This document shows positions 24,600 to 36,874 of a DNA stretch of 64,000 bases, piece after piece. The DNA lies in assembly GCF_030272615.1 (NCBI RefSeq), contig NC_081415.1, positions 506,431,373 through 506,495,372 on the forward strand. Direction: 5' to 3'. A program made the position numbers and the translations under genes. Numbering within the stretch: the stretch's first letter is position 1; every line of letters starts with the position of its first letter. Below the pieces are notes generated by a model that made no database searches, was not told the origin of the DNA, and was given only the letters and a program-made list of their open reading frames with translations. The stretch is from Cryptomeria japonica. Taxonomy: Eukaryota > Streptophyta > Pinopsida > Cupressales > Cupressaceae.

Positions 24600-25074
24600 A
24601 AAACCCTAATTCTGCATTTTCACTTAATCATTCATATCTTGCGCTAGGGAACTCTGATTTTCGCATTGTCAGTTGCGTTGGAATCGTGTCTCAGTTCTCT
24701 TTCTTACCAAATATTCAATGATTTCATTCGATCTTGTATTAAGCATCGTTGAGATCATTTATTATCACTTCTTTTCACAATTCGACATAGTAAACATTAT
24801 ACCCTATTTCAACTCACTAATTAGCAAGCCGAAACAAGGGGGCATATAGGTACCCTCAAATTTCATCATTTCCTTAGTAAGCATTTAGGTGATTTTGTGA
24901 CTTTATCTAACAATGTGGTTTTGTAGGATGTGGTTCCTAATAGTATACTAGAGATACCATTGGGGGCTTCATTAGACACCTTATGGATATTTCATTTTTC
25001 ATGAATGTTTACTTTTTTGTACTTTAGATTGCATATGCATGTAGTGTCATATGACTGCTAAAGTGGGGGCTAAA
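24600..25074 (+). other. 3' end of element A internal region with polypurine tract
   Basis: No coding sequence. 25060-25074 'aaagtgggggctaaa' directly precedes the 3' LTR and is the likely plus-strand primer. The same tract precedes the 3' LTR of B at 27355-27369. Confidence 0.75.
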
Positions 25075-26697
25075 TGTAGCGTCATAAATTGCACACCCTT
25101 AATTGGGTGGTACAATTTCACGCTTAGGTTGGCACCTGCCTTAGTGTGTTGTATTTTGCATTTGAAATTCCCTTTAAGCATTTAATTTATTAATTTAATT
25201 AAATATAAAGTCCTCTTTTATCACTCCACGTATCATAAAATTGGGCCCTTAACCCTAAGTGTGCCCCTTTTTATTTCACCCTTTTAATTAATTAATTCAT
25301 TAAAGTCTTGATTAGGTCCTATTTTGACCATCAAGGTTTGATTTCGCATATTTAAACACCTTGAATTGTCACATCGAGTTGGGAATTACCTTATAATCAC
25401 GATACCTTGCATCCCTAAAAATTTGAAAAAAAGTTGGTCGAACCGGGATGATTTTCTCTAGTCACGAGTTTTTCTCCCCAAATATCGAGATCATGTTTTG
25501 GCTGTATTATAATGTTTAAATCAAGCTTCATGTGAAAATATATCAATTCTAGGTTAGCCTATGATCAAAAACAAAGTTAGGGTTTCATATATATAACCTT
25601 TCATTTCCTCATTTGAGGGATCCAACAACTCTAGCAATTGAAGGAGACTCTTGTGAAGTGAAAGTGAAGGTTATGTGAAGTCTTAAATCAACAAATCAAG
25701 CATTCATAAAGTCTTCATCAATAATTTCATCATTAATTGAAGTTTTGAAAGTATTGGAGAATAATAGGAGATCATCGACTGTTGATTGGTTTGTACCTCT
25801 CCCTTAGGGTTTGGTATGGTTCCATGTTATTTTCATATTTTTATATGAGTTTCACAATACTTGTTTTCAGATCTACATCATTGCTTTAGATCATTAATGT
25901 ATTTGTGATTTGAAGCATTCTCATGTACATTGTGTTCATTTAGGGTTTATACTCAAAACATAGGGTAGAACTGTAATTTTACATTTTAGCTCATTAGGAT
26001 CTTGTAAACACATGAAATTATAGGACACACACATATTTCAACATTTTATTGGCTATTTATGGAGGTAAAAATCACCAAAACAAGGGGTTTGACTAAGGCA
26101 AAACCCTATATAGCTAGCCGAACACCATTTTTCAAGTTGTAGGTGCAAGTATAGAAATCCAATGGAGCGGAAAACATTGAAAAAGTCAGAACTTGCAGGC
26201 ACATTTTCAGGCCCCAGATTCCTGGGACCAAGATGCCCAATGCCCTGGTCCTCTGGATTTTTGGGCATTCTATGGCAGTGTGGTATCTCAAAGTCTAAGC
26301 TGGTAGATTCCAGAGTTTCAGATCAACACAATAACTAGGACCAAGGTGCCAACACCCTGGTTTGGCTCAATTCAGCTCTGTTTTTGGTGGTAGGTGAACA
26401 CCTGAGTTTCATTCCCTATTATGCAATTTGTGACACAGTTTCAGTTCTACATTTTAATGTTATTTCAGTTTATGTCATCACTTTTATTCATCTCCCTACC
26501 TTAGTTTATCATTTGCTTACATTTTGTTCATCTTCTCTTCATATCAACAAAGAAATAGAAACTCTAAAGATATTCCTTGACCCTCTTTCATGAGAGGAGG
26601 TCAAAGTGAATCATCTCCTTAGGCTCTTTCGTATTCCATGTGTGAATGAGAGTGGGATTAGGTCTTAGTTTACTCGATTCTATTTTCACTCTACACA
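25075..26697 (+). repeat. 3' LTR of element A
   Basis: Starts TGTAGCGTCATAAATTGC and ends CACTCTACACA. It matches 4731-6247 but keeps about 110 bases missing there. It contains a TATA-like 'catatatataacc' at about 25588-25600, which makes this the better copy for promoter study. The motif 'ctaggaccaaggtgcc' is at 26335-26350 and a variant at 26220-26256. Confidence 0.85.
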
Positions 26698-27369
26698 CCT
26701 CCTTATTCAAGTTTGTGGATTTCCTTATAGACAATAATTTATTTGGTTATCCTTTTGTAACCTGTTTTAGGATGAGTCAACCAGGGATCTCTCTTTTTTA
26801 CCATACCTTAGGACAAGTCAAATAGGACTCTTCTTTTTCAATTTGCACCAACTTCTTAGGATGGTTTGACTAGCATAACACAAGTTGCTAGACCTTTCAA
26901 CTATCATTTCCTTTTTCATGGATCACCTAGCATAACACAGTTTGCTAGCTCACATGGAATCCATGTTCCTTCTTTCTCTCCCATAAACCCATAACATAAC
27001 ACACTTTCCTAGCATTGGATCATGGTCTTTTCTCCTTTCAATTGGTGTACATCCTTGTTCTTTCTATCCAATTTTTCTCTTCCAATAACATGCCAAGAAT
27101 GGTATTAATGGTTAACACATTTTGATCGTTGAGGTCTCTTCAACTAGTTTACTTGAAGCTTTTTGTTTTAAAATGAATGTTGTTTGCTTTTGTGTATATT
27201 TGAAGGTTAGTTGTATAGATTGATAGGATCTTATGTTTGGGGGCTTCATCAGCCCTCAAATTTGTTCTCCTATCCCTAGCTTTTCTTGTTCTTAGATGCT
27301 CCATCTCTTCATTTCTAATTTACCATGAGTATGCCCATAAGATCATACTCCGCTAAAGTGGGGGCTAAA
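26698..27369 (+). other. Continuation of element B internal region, with polypurine tract
   Basis: Non-coding and pyrimidine-rich, with 'cataacacag', 'ctagcataaca' and 'gctag' phrases repeated around 26870-27020. It ends in 'aaagtgggggctaaa' (27355-27369) just before an LTR start. With 1904-4730 it forms one internal region of about 3.5 kb. Confidence 0.7.
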
Positions 27370-27462
27370 TGTAGCATCATAAATTGTACACGTTTAATTA
27401 GGGTGTCCAATTTCACACTCTCCTAGCACCCATTTTAGTATCTTCCATTCCTCTACGCATTG
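27370..27462 (+). repeat. 3' LTR of element B, first part
   Basis: TGTAGCATCATAAATTGTAC, the same start as element A's LTR, directly after a polypurine tract. It is cut after 93 bases by element C and resumes at 34166. Confidence 0.8.
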
Positions 27463-28429
27463 TGTTACAAATATGCCTTTGTCTTCTCATTGATGCGAAC
27501 CCTTTTAATCTAGAAGTAGTTTGAAATCCGGGAGTAGACCGGTAGCAGTGTTTTGGGTCTGGAAGTTGTGTTTTGGTCCAGATTGTTCATGTCTTGATCT
27601 GAAAGACTTTTGTGTATAGATTGTGTCATTGAATTTCACATAAAGACTTTTTCATGTATCCATTAATGATCTAGTTGTTCTTTTTGGTCTAGAGCCTTTC
27701 AGTTGGTTTCAATTTTGGTCCAAATTAAGATCATTTGTTTCACATTTTGGGTCGGGTTGTATATTTTGGGTTAGAAGTGTGCATATACGTTACAATCTCT
27801 TTTGTGGCCGACTCGGTGAAGATGATTATTCTAGATATATATGTACAAATGCAAAATAGATACAACAGATGTGTATGTGAATGTGAAATTCAATAGTGAC
27901 TAATTGTGTCACTTAATGTACGAATGGTGATGTGAGTGGTGTAGAGATATCAGTATGTATAAGTTTAGTGATCCAGAGACTCAGTGGTCTAGATATTTTG
28001 TCAGGGCTAATTTGTGCTATATTTGATTAGCATACATAGATGCTTTTGTTCATGCGATTCTTTTTCTAAACTTTGTAAATCTTTATCTTGCTCTATTGCA
28101 GTTAGCTTCAGTGCACAAGTCCCTCTTTGTATCTTGCCCTAGGAGTAGTTAGCCTTAGACAGTGAGTCTGAAGTAGTGAGATCCCTCCTTTTGTAAATAT
28201 TTCTAAATTGTGGATTAATTTTGCTACTTAACACTCACTATGGTTTTTTCCAGTTTGGGCTTTTAACGCATAAAATACTGGTGTTCATGTGTGACTGATT
28301 TATGGTGTTTTTGTTTAAAGCTTCTCGATGTGCTCATCTAGAATAAACTGATTAATGTAAGATTACAGTCTGGAATTTAAATTAATGTTGATTCACCCCC
28401 CCCTCTCAAAATCTAGTGTGTGTTCAACA
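27463..28429 (+). repeat. 5' LTR of element C
   Basis: 967 bases. Starts TGTTACAAATATGCC and ends GTGTTCAACA two bases before the primer site. It matches 33205-34165 throughout with scattered substitutions. Confidence 0.9.
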
Positions 28430-28431
28430 AT

Positions 28432-28443
28432 TGGTATCATAGC
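28432..28443 (+). other. Primer-binding site of element C (tRNA-iMet)
   Basis: TGGTATCATAGC, one mismatch from the standard TGGTATCAGAGC, two bases after the LTR. Confidence 0.85.
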
Positions 28444-28499
28444 TTGGTTCCTCTTAAGTAAGCTTAACTACTTGAGGTAGATCCGGAGCTTAAAACACT

Positions 28500-29491
28500 A
28501 TGTTTGAAGAAGAACTAAATGATATGGATGCCATGGAACGAAGTGATTATGAATGTGAAGGTGTAGTTGACATGGAAGGATAACTAAGGTCCTCTCTTGC
28601 AAATCTAGATGAGGAAATATTTAAACCAAAGAAAGTTGAAGACAAGATTTCTCACTTGACAAAGTTGCCAAATGAAGAAAGAAAGCAAATGGACGATCTT
28701 GATACAAAGCTAAACAACAAAACAAATGATTGTATTAAACTTGAGAAAGAGGTGCATAAGTTAATAAATGAATTGAAGGAGGCAAAGGAGCAGATTGATA
28801 AAGGCCCAAAGTTGAAAGGTGGAAGTAAAGTTCTTGATGTTATTCTCGGTGCTTAGAAACAAAGCAAAGACAAAGAAGGCTTTGGATACGAAGAAGAAGA
28901 ATTTTCAAAAAGGGAAGAGAAGAACAATGATCCTCCAGTTCAGAAAGCCCATAAGTCTTCTCCAGTTTCTAACAGGTACACTTTTAAGGATAATTTTGTT
29001 TTACTTGCAATAGATATGGACATAGAGCTAGTGAATGTAGAAGTGAGATAAGAAGTCAACCTAATGTGATAAGATGATATTCATACAAAAAGTTTGAACA
29101 TAAAGCAAATGAGTGTAGGATCAAGATGAATTGGAATGGTTATAGGAATACAAATGTTAAACAATCATTTCATGGAATATGCTACTCCTATAGTAGATAT
29201 GGGCATAAAGCATCTGAATGCAGAACATCTAATAGGTCCAAAAGTAACGAAAGGTATGGGAATCATCATCAGAGTAGTCCGGTATGCTACAGTTGCAACA
29301 AAGTAGGGAATTTGGCAAGAGATTGCATAAAAAGATTTGGCATGTCTTTAAAATTGACGAAGAAAGTGGACATTAACCTTGAGAAGGAAAAGATGAAAAA
29401 GATGTGGGTAAAGAAATCTGATGAAAAGAGTGAACAAAATACAAAAGTTGTGCCAACACTAGCTAATGGTGTTGCTTCCTCCAAAAATTGA
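28500..29491 (+). pseudogene. gag of element C, coiled-coil plus four zinc knuckles
   Basis: From ATG 28500 ('MFEEELNDMDAMERSDYE') the frame has a stop at about 28580, then a charged coiled coil to 28857 ('KLEKEVHKLINELKEAKEQI'). After a frameshift four knuckle units follow between about 29000 and 29330: 'CFTCNRYGHRASEC', 'YSYKKFEHKANEC' (first Cys lost), 'CYSYSRYGHKASEC' (second Cys lost) and 'CYSCNKVGNLARDC' (His lost). A Lys-rich tail ends at the stop at 29491. Same layout as element G's gag. In a live element it would package the RNA. Confidence 0.75.
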
Positions 29492-29870
29492 ATTTGATTG
29501 CTAGAGTAAGGGAGATAATTGGAAGAAAAATATTATACCCCCTCAAAATTTGGAGCAAAAGGTTTTTTGGTGCTTTGGAATGTTTTGGGTGTTACTGGAA
29601 AAACAAGTTAAAATGGAAAGTTATTTTGGGAAGTATGGTTGTCATTAATGCGTATTTGCCTGAAAGAAAATATATTGAGAAGACACTTAATTATTTAGAT
29701 CACTTGAAAGAACGAAGCCTAAATAATTATAGTGCAAAGAGGAGCTTAGTGTGTTGCATAAAGGAAACCCTAAGTCCACAATATCTCAATTCCAGTTGTT
29801 GTTGATCCTATTTTAAATCCTCAACTAGTATTAAAGCCATATCCATTCATTGCAATGTTGATCGATAAAG
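29492..29870 (+). pseudogene. Decayed coding-like gap between gag and ORF2 of element C
   Basis: One frame is open from 29488 to 29805 ('LGSMVVINAYLPERKYIEKT'), but I see no retroviral domain in it. It could be the N-terminal part of ORF2 after frameshifts. No protease motif (D-S/T-G) is present. Confidence 0.35.
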
Positions 29871-30919
29871 ATGGAGTGTTTTCAAGGGTTCCCGCTCACT
29901 GTATATATTGAAGACATGTGTGCCTACATTCACGCTGAAATGGAAGAGGTAAGTCATCTAAAATTCAATGACCTTTGGGAGAAAGTAACCGAAGATGATG
30001 GTGTGACTCTTAGAAAGAATATAAAAATATTGGAGAGGCTAGATCGGACATTTTGATATTCTTTCATGATTTTTCTGATGAGACTGAATGGATGAGAATA
30101 ATTTTGAGCCGAATTCACAGAGACATAATGTATCTTAATAAACCCTACCAAATTACGAAGGAGGTTCTTCAAAGCCTAACCGGTCTTTGTCGAATGGGAG
30201 AGGTTTTGGCCAAGTGATCTGTAAAGAATGACATTGTTACCACTTTGATAGGAGCAAAATGTAATGAAAGTGCAATTAATGTTGAAAATATCAATGATCT
30301 TGAAGTGCAGCTTGCAACAAAATACCTAGCATACAAAATTTACTTTTAGAATTGAGAAGGTATGACTACAATGATATATATTCATACAACATTTAGAATT
30401 ATGGTATGTAACGAGTCTTTTGATTTGTGTGAGCTTCTTTTGAGTGAAATAATGAAGAACCTAAATAAAACAAGAAAGAGAAAATACCCTTTCAAGTTTG
30501 GCTCATTGATAATTTGTTTAGCTTTTATGTTCTTAAACGAACTCCCCGATAGAGATAATGTTGTATGGGAGAAGACATCTCCATGAGGGATGCAAATGGG
30601 TGATTATGTAAGGAGGATTATGGTGGATGACAAGAAGAACCAAAGGGATTTCAATGGTTAATTTAAGGAATTGCAATCAACTATGCAATAGAGATATAGG
30701 TTTTCATCGGTCTTAGTGGATTGTTACACAGACACATTTACCTTTGTTGTTAGCAATGACAATTGTTATATTATTACAGTGGAAACACAAGTCAGGTGGA
30801 TTTTGGAGTTGCCTTATGAGGTATCTGATGAAATGGCAATAACAAAAAATGAGCAGGTGAAGAATCTGGACAAGGATCCAAAAGAGGACCGATTTGGAAT
30901 TGTGGAAGAGATTGAATAA
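29871..30919 (+). pseudogene. ORF2 of element C (conserved unknown domain)
   Basis: About 340 residues can be followed through frameshifts and stops. The pieces are 'YIEDMCAYIHAEMEEVSHLK' (29871 on), 'WMRIILSRIHRDIMYLNK' and 'ITKEVLQSLTGLCRMGEVL' (about 30090-30215), then 30362-30586 with 'NESFDLCELLLSEIMKNL' and 'FKFGSLIICLAFMFLNEL', and a tail to 30919. The central pieces align in order with element G 12419-11881. I know no family for it. Conservation of hydrophobic spacing between two diverged, non-allelic elements suggests it was once under selection as a protein. Confidence 0.6.
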
Positions 30920-31019
30920 AGTATAAGGAAAGAAAAATATGCAAAGACTTTAAATTAGAGAATACATACGATATTCACCAAAATGGGGCTTACAAAATTT
31001 GCACAAAAGTATGCATCTT

Positions 31020-32998
31020 AGATGTCTAAGTCTGCACCATTATTGTCTCCTGCTAAGCCCAATACTTCAAAAGTATTCGAAAGTGTGCAGAGTGGAAATA
31101 TATCTACAAAGAAGAAAAGGAACCTATAAGGAAAACAAGAGCTCAGATAAAAGTAGATGAAACAAATGAGACCATCGATGAGGAGGCAGAAAAATAAAGA
31201 TTTCTAGTGAGCCCTAGGAAACTGAAGCCTAAAAAACATCCAGTGAAAGGACCTCTGGTTAAGAAGCAAAAAAGGGGATCATCCTCTAGTCAAGGAAAGG
31301 GGAAGTCTGTAGAGAAAGAGGAGAATCCAAAGGTAGAAGTCTTGAATATGGAAAGCTTGGTTAATGATATTGTTGACAATCAACCTCTGAGTTATATTTT
31401 AGAAACTTGTGATGAATATGAACCAATGAATAAGGATATCATGCAAAAAGTTGTGATTAAATATATGATTTTGTTTGGTAAAACATTAAATGATATTAAA
31501 GATGAAATTCCATAAGAGCTTTATGAAATTTTAGTGGACAAAAGGCAAGATGCAACATCTAAAGAATCAAATTTCACAATTGCTACTATGGATAGAGTCT
31601 GTAGTCCTCTGAGCAGGAAAGCTCGATTGATGGTTCAACAAGCCTTGAACATTCATTTTCGCACCAAGGAAAGAGTAAATATTATCATGGCTGATGATCT
31701 AGAAGACATTGAGAGAATAAGGAAACAAATGAACAATATTACAAAAGAAGTTGCAAAAAAGGTTACCATCTCACTATCTTCTCTTATAGAGAAGATCTCT
31801 AAGCGAACTATTCTGGGTAAACCTAGTGGAAGCCATGTTGCTTTGGTATCCGGAGCATATGTGTCTGTAAATGAGCCAAAATCGATTCTAGTTATTGTAG
31901 ATGTTTTTGATACAGAGGAAGAGAAAGCAGAAGAGAAAGGGATTGAACAGGAGCTTGAGAATGTGCTTGAGAACCTGGAAGATTTACTAGTAGATAATGC
32001 CTTAGATTCTTTTTTGTAGTCTTATGGAAGTGCTTCTGAGGGAGAGAATGCAAAAGTGGAAGAAGAAGGAAGACCTAAAGAAGAACTGAAAGGTGTTGAG
32101 TCTAAAAAGACTCTGAGAGTTATATCAACTGTTGCTTCTGAATCTAATGTTTTGCTTGAGTTGTTACTTACAAGTTCCTATCTCACAAGGCAAATTGGAT
32201 ATTGATATGTTATCCCCCTAGCAAATTCTATTACTTGGTAATTCTTTACAGTCTGAAGCAAGGAAGAAGAGCTATGTTTCAAGAGATTTAGTTGAGGATA
32301 TGTTGAAGCTTCTCCATGAGAAACTTTCATAAGTTAAAGTTGATTCTTGGAATGATGAAGGTCAAATGAGAAATGCTTTCAATAAGCTAAATGTGGGTGT
32401 TGTGGATTTTGAAGAAAGATTTCCTAAGCCCATTGAGCAAAGGATGTCATATGAAACACTACAGTCTCTATAGAACAAATGTACAAAATCGCATGTTAGG
32501 CAAAAGGAAAAGATAACCTCTCTTGATGATAGCATTGATCATGCAATAGCGACATTTAGAGTCAATTTGTCTTGTCTTAAGGCCACTATAGATGTTCAAG
32601 AACTAATTTTAGATACGAAACATGCTATCTTGGATATTTCGAAGAACTTTAACCCCTAGACAAATGAAGATAGTTTCGAAAGGATGAAAATTTCTCAGTT
32701 GAACAAGGATTTGGAACTTTGGAATGTTCAAAAGGAAGCAATTAAGAAAGAATTTGATAGATTGTGAGACATAGTTGAGATTCACATCTCTAGAATGTTA
32801 AAAGTGACAAGGAATGCAAATAAGTTTTATGCTGTTGTGTCATCTCCATCAAGTTGTGAAGATGCTGAAAAATGTATTTTAGAAATGGAGAGTCAAATCA
32901 GGATACTTGATTTTGTTGACATAGATTGGAATGTTGTTTTACAACAACTACAGTTAGTGCATGGTGGAGGCATCACTCCATTTATCCAAGGTGCTTAA
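31020..32998 (+). pseudogene. ORF3 of element C (basic region then long coiled coil)
   Basis: A Lys-rich start (31207 on, 'RKLKPKKHPVKGPLVKKQKR') leads to 'ILETCDEYEPMNKDIMQKVV' and 'KTLNDIKDEIP', a stop at 31513, a 161-residue open part (31534-32019) with an acidic end, and then helical sequence broken by five or so stops to 'GGGITPFIQGA' at 32998. It aligns with G ORF3 around the 'LNDI..E.P..L.E.L' segment. The basic tract could be a nuclear-localisation signal; the rest predicts as coiled coil. Function unknown. An env-like position is possible, but no membrane segment is seen. Confidence 0.6.
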
Positions 32999-33071
32999 TT
33001 TCTTCTAGTTGTACATCTAATTTTATGTATATGGACTATTTTTCTTAGGGGAGTCCTTTGTATCCTTTGCC

Positions 33072-33204
33072 TTTGATGGCAAAGCGGGAGAGAAAGATGA
33101 AAAATGAATTATAATGAGTTGTATACCGAGACATGATAAATTTATGATAATTGGATTGGCAAGGTTGGTTGGCAGGTGTTGTTATCAATGACAAAGGGGG
33201 AGAT
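33072..33204 (+). other. Polypurine tracts of element C
   Basis: 'ggcaaagcgggagagaaag' at about 33076-33094 and 'aatgacaaagggggagat' at 33187-33204 directly before the LTR. The second has the same form as element G's tract. Confidence 0.7.
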
Positions 33205-34165
33205 TGTTACAAATATGCCTTTGTCTTGTCATTGATTCCAACCCCTTTGATCCAGAAGTAGTTCGAAATCTGGGAGTAGATCGAAAGCAGTGTTTTATGT
33301 CCGAAAGCTGTGTTTTGGACTAGATTGTTTGTGTCTTGATCTGGAAGAGTTTTGTGTGTAGATTGTGTCGTTGAAGTTCAATGGAAGACTTTTTCATTTA
33401 TCTATTAATGATCTAGTTGTTATTTTTGGTCCAGAGTCTTTCCGTTGGTTTCACTTTTGGTTCGGATTAATATCATTCATTTCACATCTTGGGTCAAAAG
33501 CGTGCATACATGTTACGATTTCTTTTGTGGCTGACTTGGTGAAGATGATTGTTCTGGATGGTATATATGTACAAATGCAGGGTAGAGGCAACAAATGTGT
33601 ATGTGAATGCGAAATTCAATAGTGATTGATTGTGTGACTTAATGTAAGGATGGCAATGTGAGTGATGCAAAGATACCATTTGGTATAAGATCAATGATTT
33701 GGAGATGAGCAGTGGTCTGAATATTTTATCAGGTATAATTTGTACTATATTTGGAACTGTGATCAACGTACAAAGATGCTTTTGTTCATGCAATTCTTTT
33801 TCTAAACATTGTAAATCTGTATCTTGCCCTATTGCAGTTAGCTTCAATGTGAAAGTCCCTCTTTGTATCTTGCCCTAGGAGCAATTAGCCTTGGACAACA
33901 AGTTTGAAGTAGTGAGCTCCCTCCTTTTGTAAATATTTCCCATATAGTGGACTAATTTTACGAGTTAACGCTCACCGTGGTTTTTCCCAATTCGGGTTTT
34001 CCACGTATAAAATGTCGATGTTCATGTGTGGATGATATATGATGTTTTTATTTAAAGTTGCTTGATATGCTCATCTGGAATAAATTAATTAATGTATGAT
34101 TGTAGTTCATAATTTAAATTAAGGCTGATTCACCCCCCCTCTCAACATCCGGTGTGTGTTCAACA
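33205..34165 (+). repeat. 3' LTR of element C
   Basis: 961 bases, starts TGTTACAAATATGCC and ends GTGTTCAACA. Partner of 27463-28429. Confidence 0.9.
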
Positions 34166-35465
34166 CATTATAGGACCTTTATTGATTTAAATTCGTATTT
34201 AATTCAATATTATGAGTCTTATTCCACTTTAATACATCATCACACTCTTATTTGGGCCCTTATTTCTAGGTGTGCTCTTTATCTTGATTTACTATACATC
34301 CCACCTCATTTCAAATCTCAATACATGGTTCTCACATCTAAACATTATATATTTTTATACAAACTTATTTTCGATATTAGAACCTCGTTATTTTGCATCC
34401 CTAAACATTTGAGTTGAAATTGTCAAGACCGGGACGCCTTAGGCATCTCGGTTTGATGTTTTTTGCCCTGAATTTCAAGAAGATAATATGATGGTCCTAC
34501 CCTATCCAAAAATTTCCTCAATGCAAAAATTTCATAATCATAGCCTACAAGTGATTTTATCATGAAATTCATATATAAGGCATCCCTCTCAATTCAAAAT
34601 AGCATCTATCATCGTCACATTCTCATTTAGCAATTCAAGATCAAATATTCTTTTTCAAGGGCAAATATGATTCAACGAGCAACAAACTACACCAAGGCAT
34701 CTTCAATTATGTTTGCAATTACAATTTTATGTGATTTATCATGTCATTGCATCAACACATGGAGGACTTATCCTAATAACATTGTATCATCAATTGAAGG
34801 CGATCAATTCAGTCAACCATTTCAATCAAGCATCTCAACCAAGCATTTCTATTTCCATTTCAATTTAATTACAGGGTTAATTCCAAACTCAGGGTTTGAC
34901 TTAGGCAAACTCCTATCTACAATTTCCCCTATTTTGTGTGCAAGTCACAGATTTAGAAGTTGTAGATGAAGAATCTAGTGGAGGAGACAAAGGCGAATAG
35001 ACCTAGCTCTTGTGGAGGACCAAGACGCCCTAGAAGGACCATGATGCTTTGGGAGGACTAGGATGCCCAAAGAGGACCAAGACACCTAGAGAGGACCATG
35101 ATACCCAAAAAGGACCAAGACGCTCAACCCCTCTTGGTCTTGTGCGTCCGATTTCATTTACAGGTTCCCCTTTACATCCTTGTTTTATATCTGCATTCGT
35201 GGCTTCATATATGATTTGAGATTTCCTGCATATGCTGATTACTGTCAATTTCACATCATCCATCCCTAGATCTAGCATCCAAATTACATCCTTTCAATTG
35301 CATTTTCAACTCAATCAAAAGGAACTAGAATCCAATTAGTATTCAACCCTCTTCCTAATATAATTAAGGTTGAATCTAGTGAGTTCATTCTCCTTTTAAT
35401 GTGATGTTTGTGAAATAGTTTATTTACATAAGCTAAGCTTGTGAACCCTATCTCCATCCATTACA
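34166..35465 (+). repeat. 3' LTR of element B, second part
   Basis: Continues the LTR begun at 27370. Bases 34780-35465 match the 5' LTR at 1-475 plus 1669-1899, and this copy shows the site without solo LTR D near 35238. It ends TTACA at 35465. Bases 34990-35125 hold six diverged copies of the ~20-bp 'aggaccaagacgccc' repeat. Confidence 0.8.
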
Positions 35466-36343
35466 ATACCATGTCCACACCTACATGTTTATGTTACACT
35501 CACTTGATTACATCTTTATTATTTTTATCATGCTTATTTATCATTGTTACATGTTTCTAGTCATTATCATACTTGTCTCTTATGATTCCATATTTACAAT
35601 CATTTTCATGCTTATATCAAGTACCTCTTATTCAAGCTTATATGATTCTTATATAAGATTTATAGTCGAATCAACATCTTGTTCTTTGCCTCATCGAGGG
35701 CATGTTGATTTTAACTTATTTTACTTGCTTTCACAAACACATCTTTGTTACAATCTCATACAATGCATGCACTATAACATATTTTACCTTATACTTGCTT
35801 TCACAAACATATCTTATTTACAATCTCATACGATTCATACACGATAACATATTTTACCAAGCTTATATGTTTATATAAATCACATCCTTTTTCTCCTCAC
35901 TTCCAATTACTTGCATGCATTATATGCAACCAATTGAAGGGGCCATGGCATATGTGTCATTAACATTCCTTTTGTGATATAATTTTTTGTCGTAACAAAC
36001 TTACAATAATTCTCATGCTAGAGAGAGATTTATCAAAATATCCATGTTTTCATAATATTTTGTTTAGCCATCCATTCCTACAGGTTTTTTATCAGTTGGA
36101 TCCTTACAACTTCATATATTAACAAAATCCCTTATCCTTTTCCTTTTCTACTTTTTATTGTTTTCAAGGATGTTTCTGCGAGCAAGTTGTAGTCAATGCC
36201 TATTTTAAATACATGATGGATGTTATTCATTGCATGCAATTTCTATTTTGCAAGTTTTCAACAAATTATTAATTGTTAGAAAAAATCAAGAATCACCATC
36301 CACATCCACGTGCTCTAAGCATATAAGTATCTTTCAAGTGCTT

Positions 36344-36417
<74 letters not shown>

Positions 36418-36480
36418 AGTTAAATTACTTTGGTATTTATCCTCATATTGGTTTACATGCACTTCATAGCGGGGGTGAAA
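35466..36480 (+). other. 3' internal region of element E (contains B)
   Basis: Non-coding, AT-rich. It ends in 'catagcgggggtgaaa', a polypurine tract directly before an LTR start at 36481, so it is read as the internal end of an older gypsy element into which B inserted. Phrases such as 'cttgctttcacaaacacatc' recur at 35728 and 35795. No gene seen. Confidence 0.55.
36344..36414. repeat. (TA)n microsatellite
   Basis: About 35 TA units within element E. Confidence 0.95.
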
Positions 36481-36874
36481 TGTAATAGCAAAAATTACAC
36501 ACCCATGTGTCCTTTTCCCTTACGTGTTTGGGCTTACTTCGATTAGAATGTCTTTTATGCAACAACTAGTCTATAAGTGGCATATTCTCATGTCAAGTTC
36601 AGATCATGACCTTACCTTATCATATTGCCATCATTAGTCATCCTTGTAATTTGGTCTTGATCCCTAGACCTCCCATTCACTACCTTACATTATATCTATT
36701 TTGTAGAATTGGCCTAAGTCATTTTTGTAATTGCAAGTCAAAACTCAAAACTATTAAATTGAAAATTTGAATTAAAACCTCTATCAACCTTTTTACTAAT
36801 CAATGTGAGTCAACACAACACACAATTGCATTGATCTATGTCATCCTATTGTATTTAAAGGCATTTATTGTACC
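36481..36874 (+). repeat. 3' LTR of element E, start
   Basis: TGTAATAGCAAAAATTACAC follows a polypurine tract and has the same opening type as the A and B LTRs (TGTA..CA....ATTGTACAC). It is interrupted at 36875 by solo LTR F. Its end beyond 38351 could not be located. Confidence 0.55.

Larger units (their letters stand above)
27463..34165 (+). mobile_element. Element C: RT-less LTR retrotransposon of copia type
   Basis: LTRs 27463-28429 and 33205-34165, both TGTTACAAATATGCC...TGTGTTCAACA, flank 4.8 kb. Target duplication cattg (27458-27462) / catta (34166-34170). The order is tRNA-iMet primer site, gag with knuckles, ORF2, ORF3 and two polypurine tracts. No protease, RT, RNase H or integrase can be read in any frame, and the gag-to-ORF2 gap is under 400 bases, so the polymerase is absent, not merely decayed. 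Such an element would need proteins in trans. It is related to G in gag, ORF2, ORF3, PPT and the LTR end motif 'gattcaccccc'. Confidence 0.85.
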
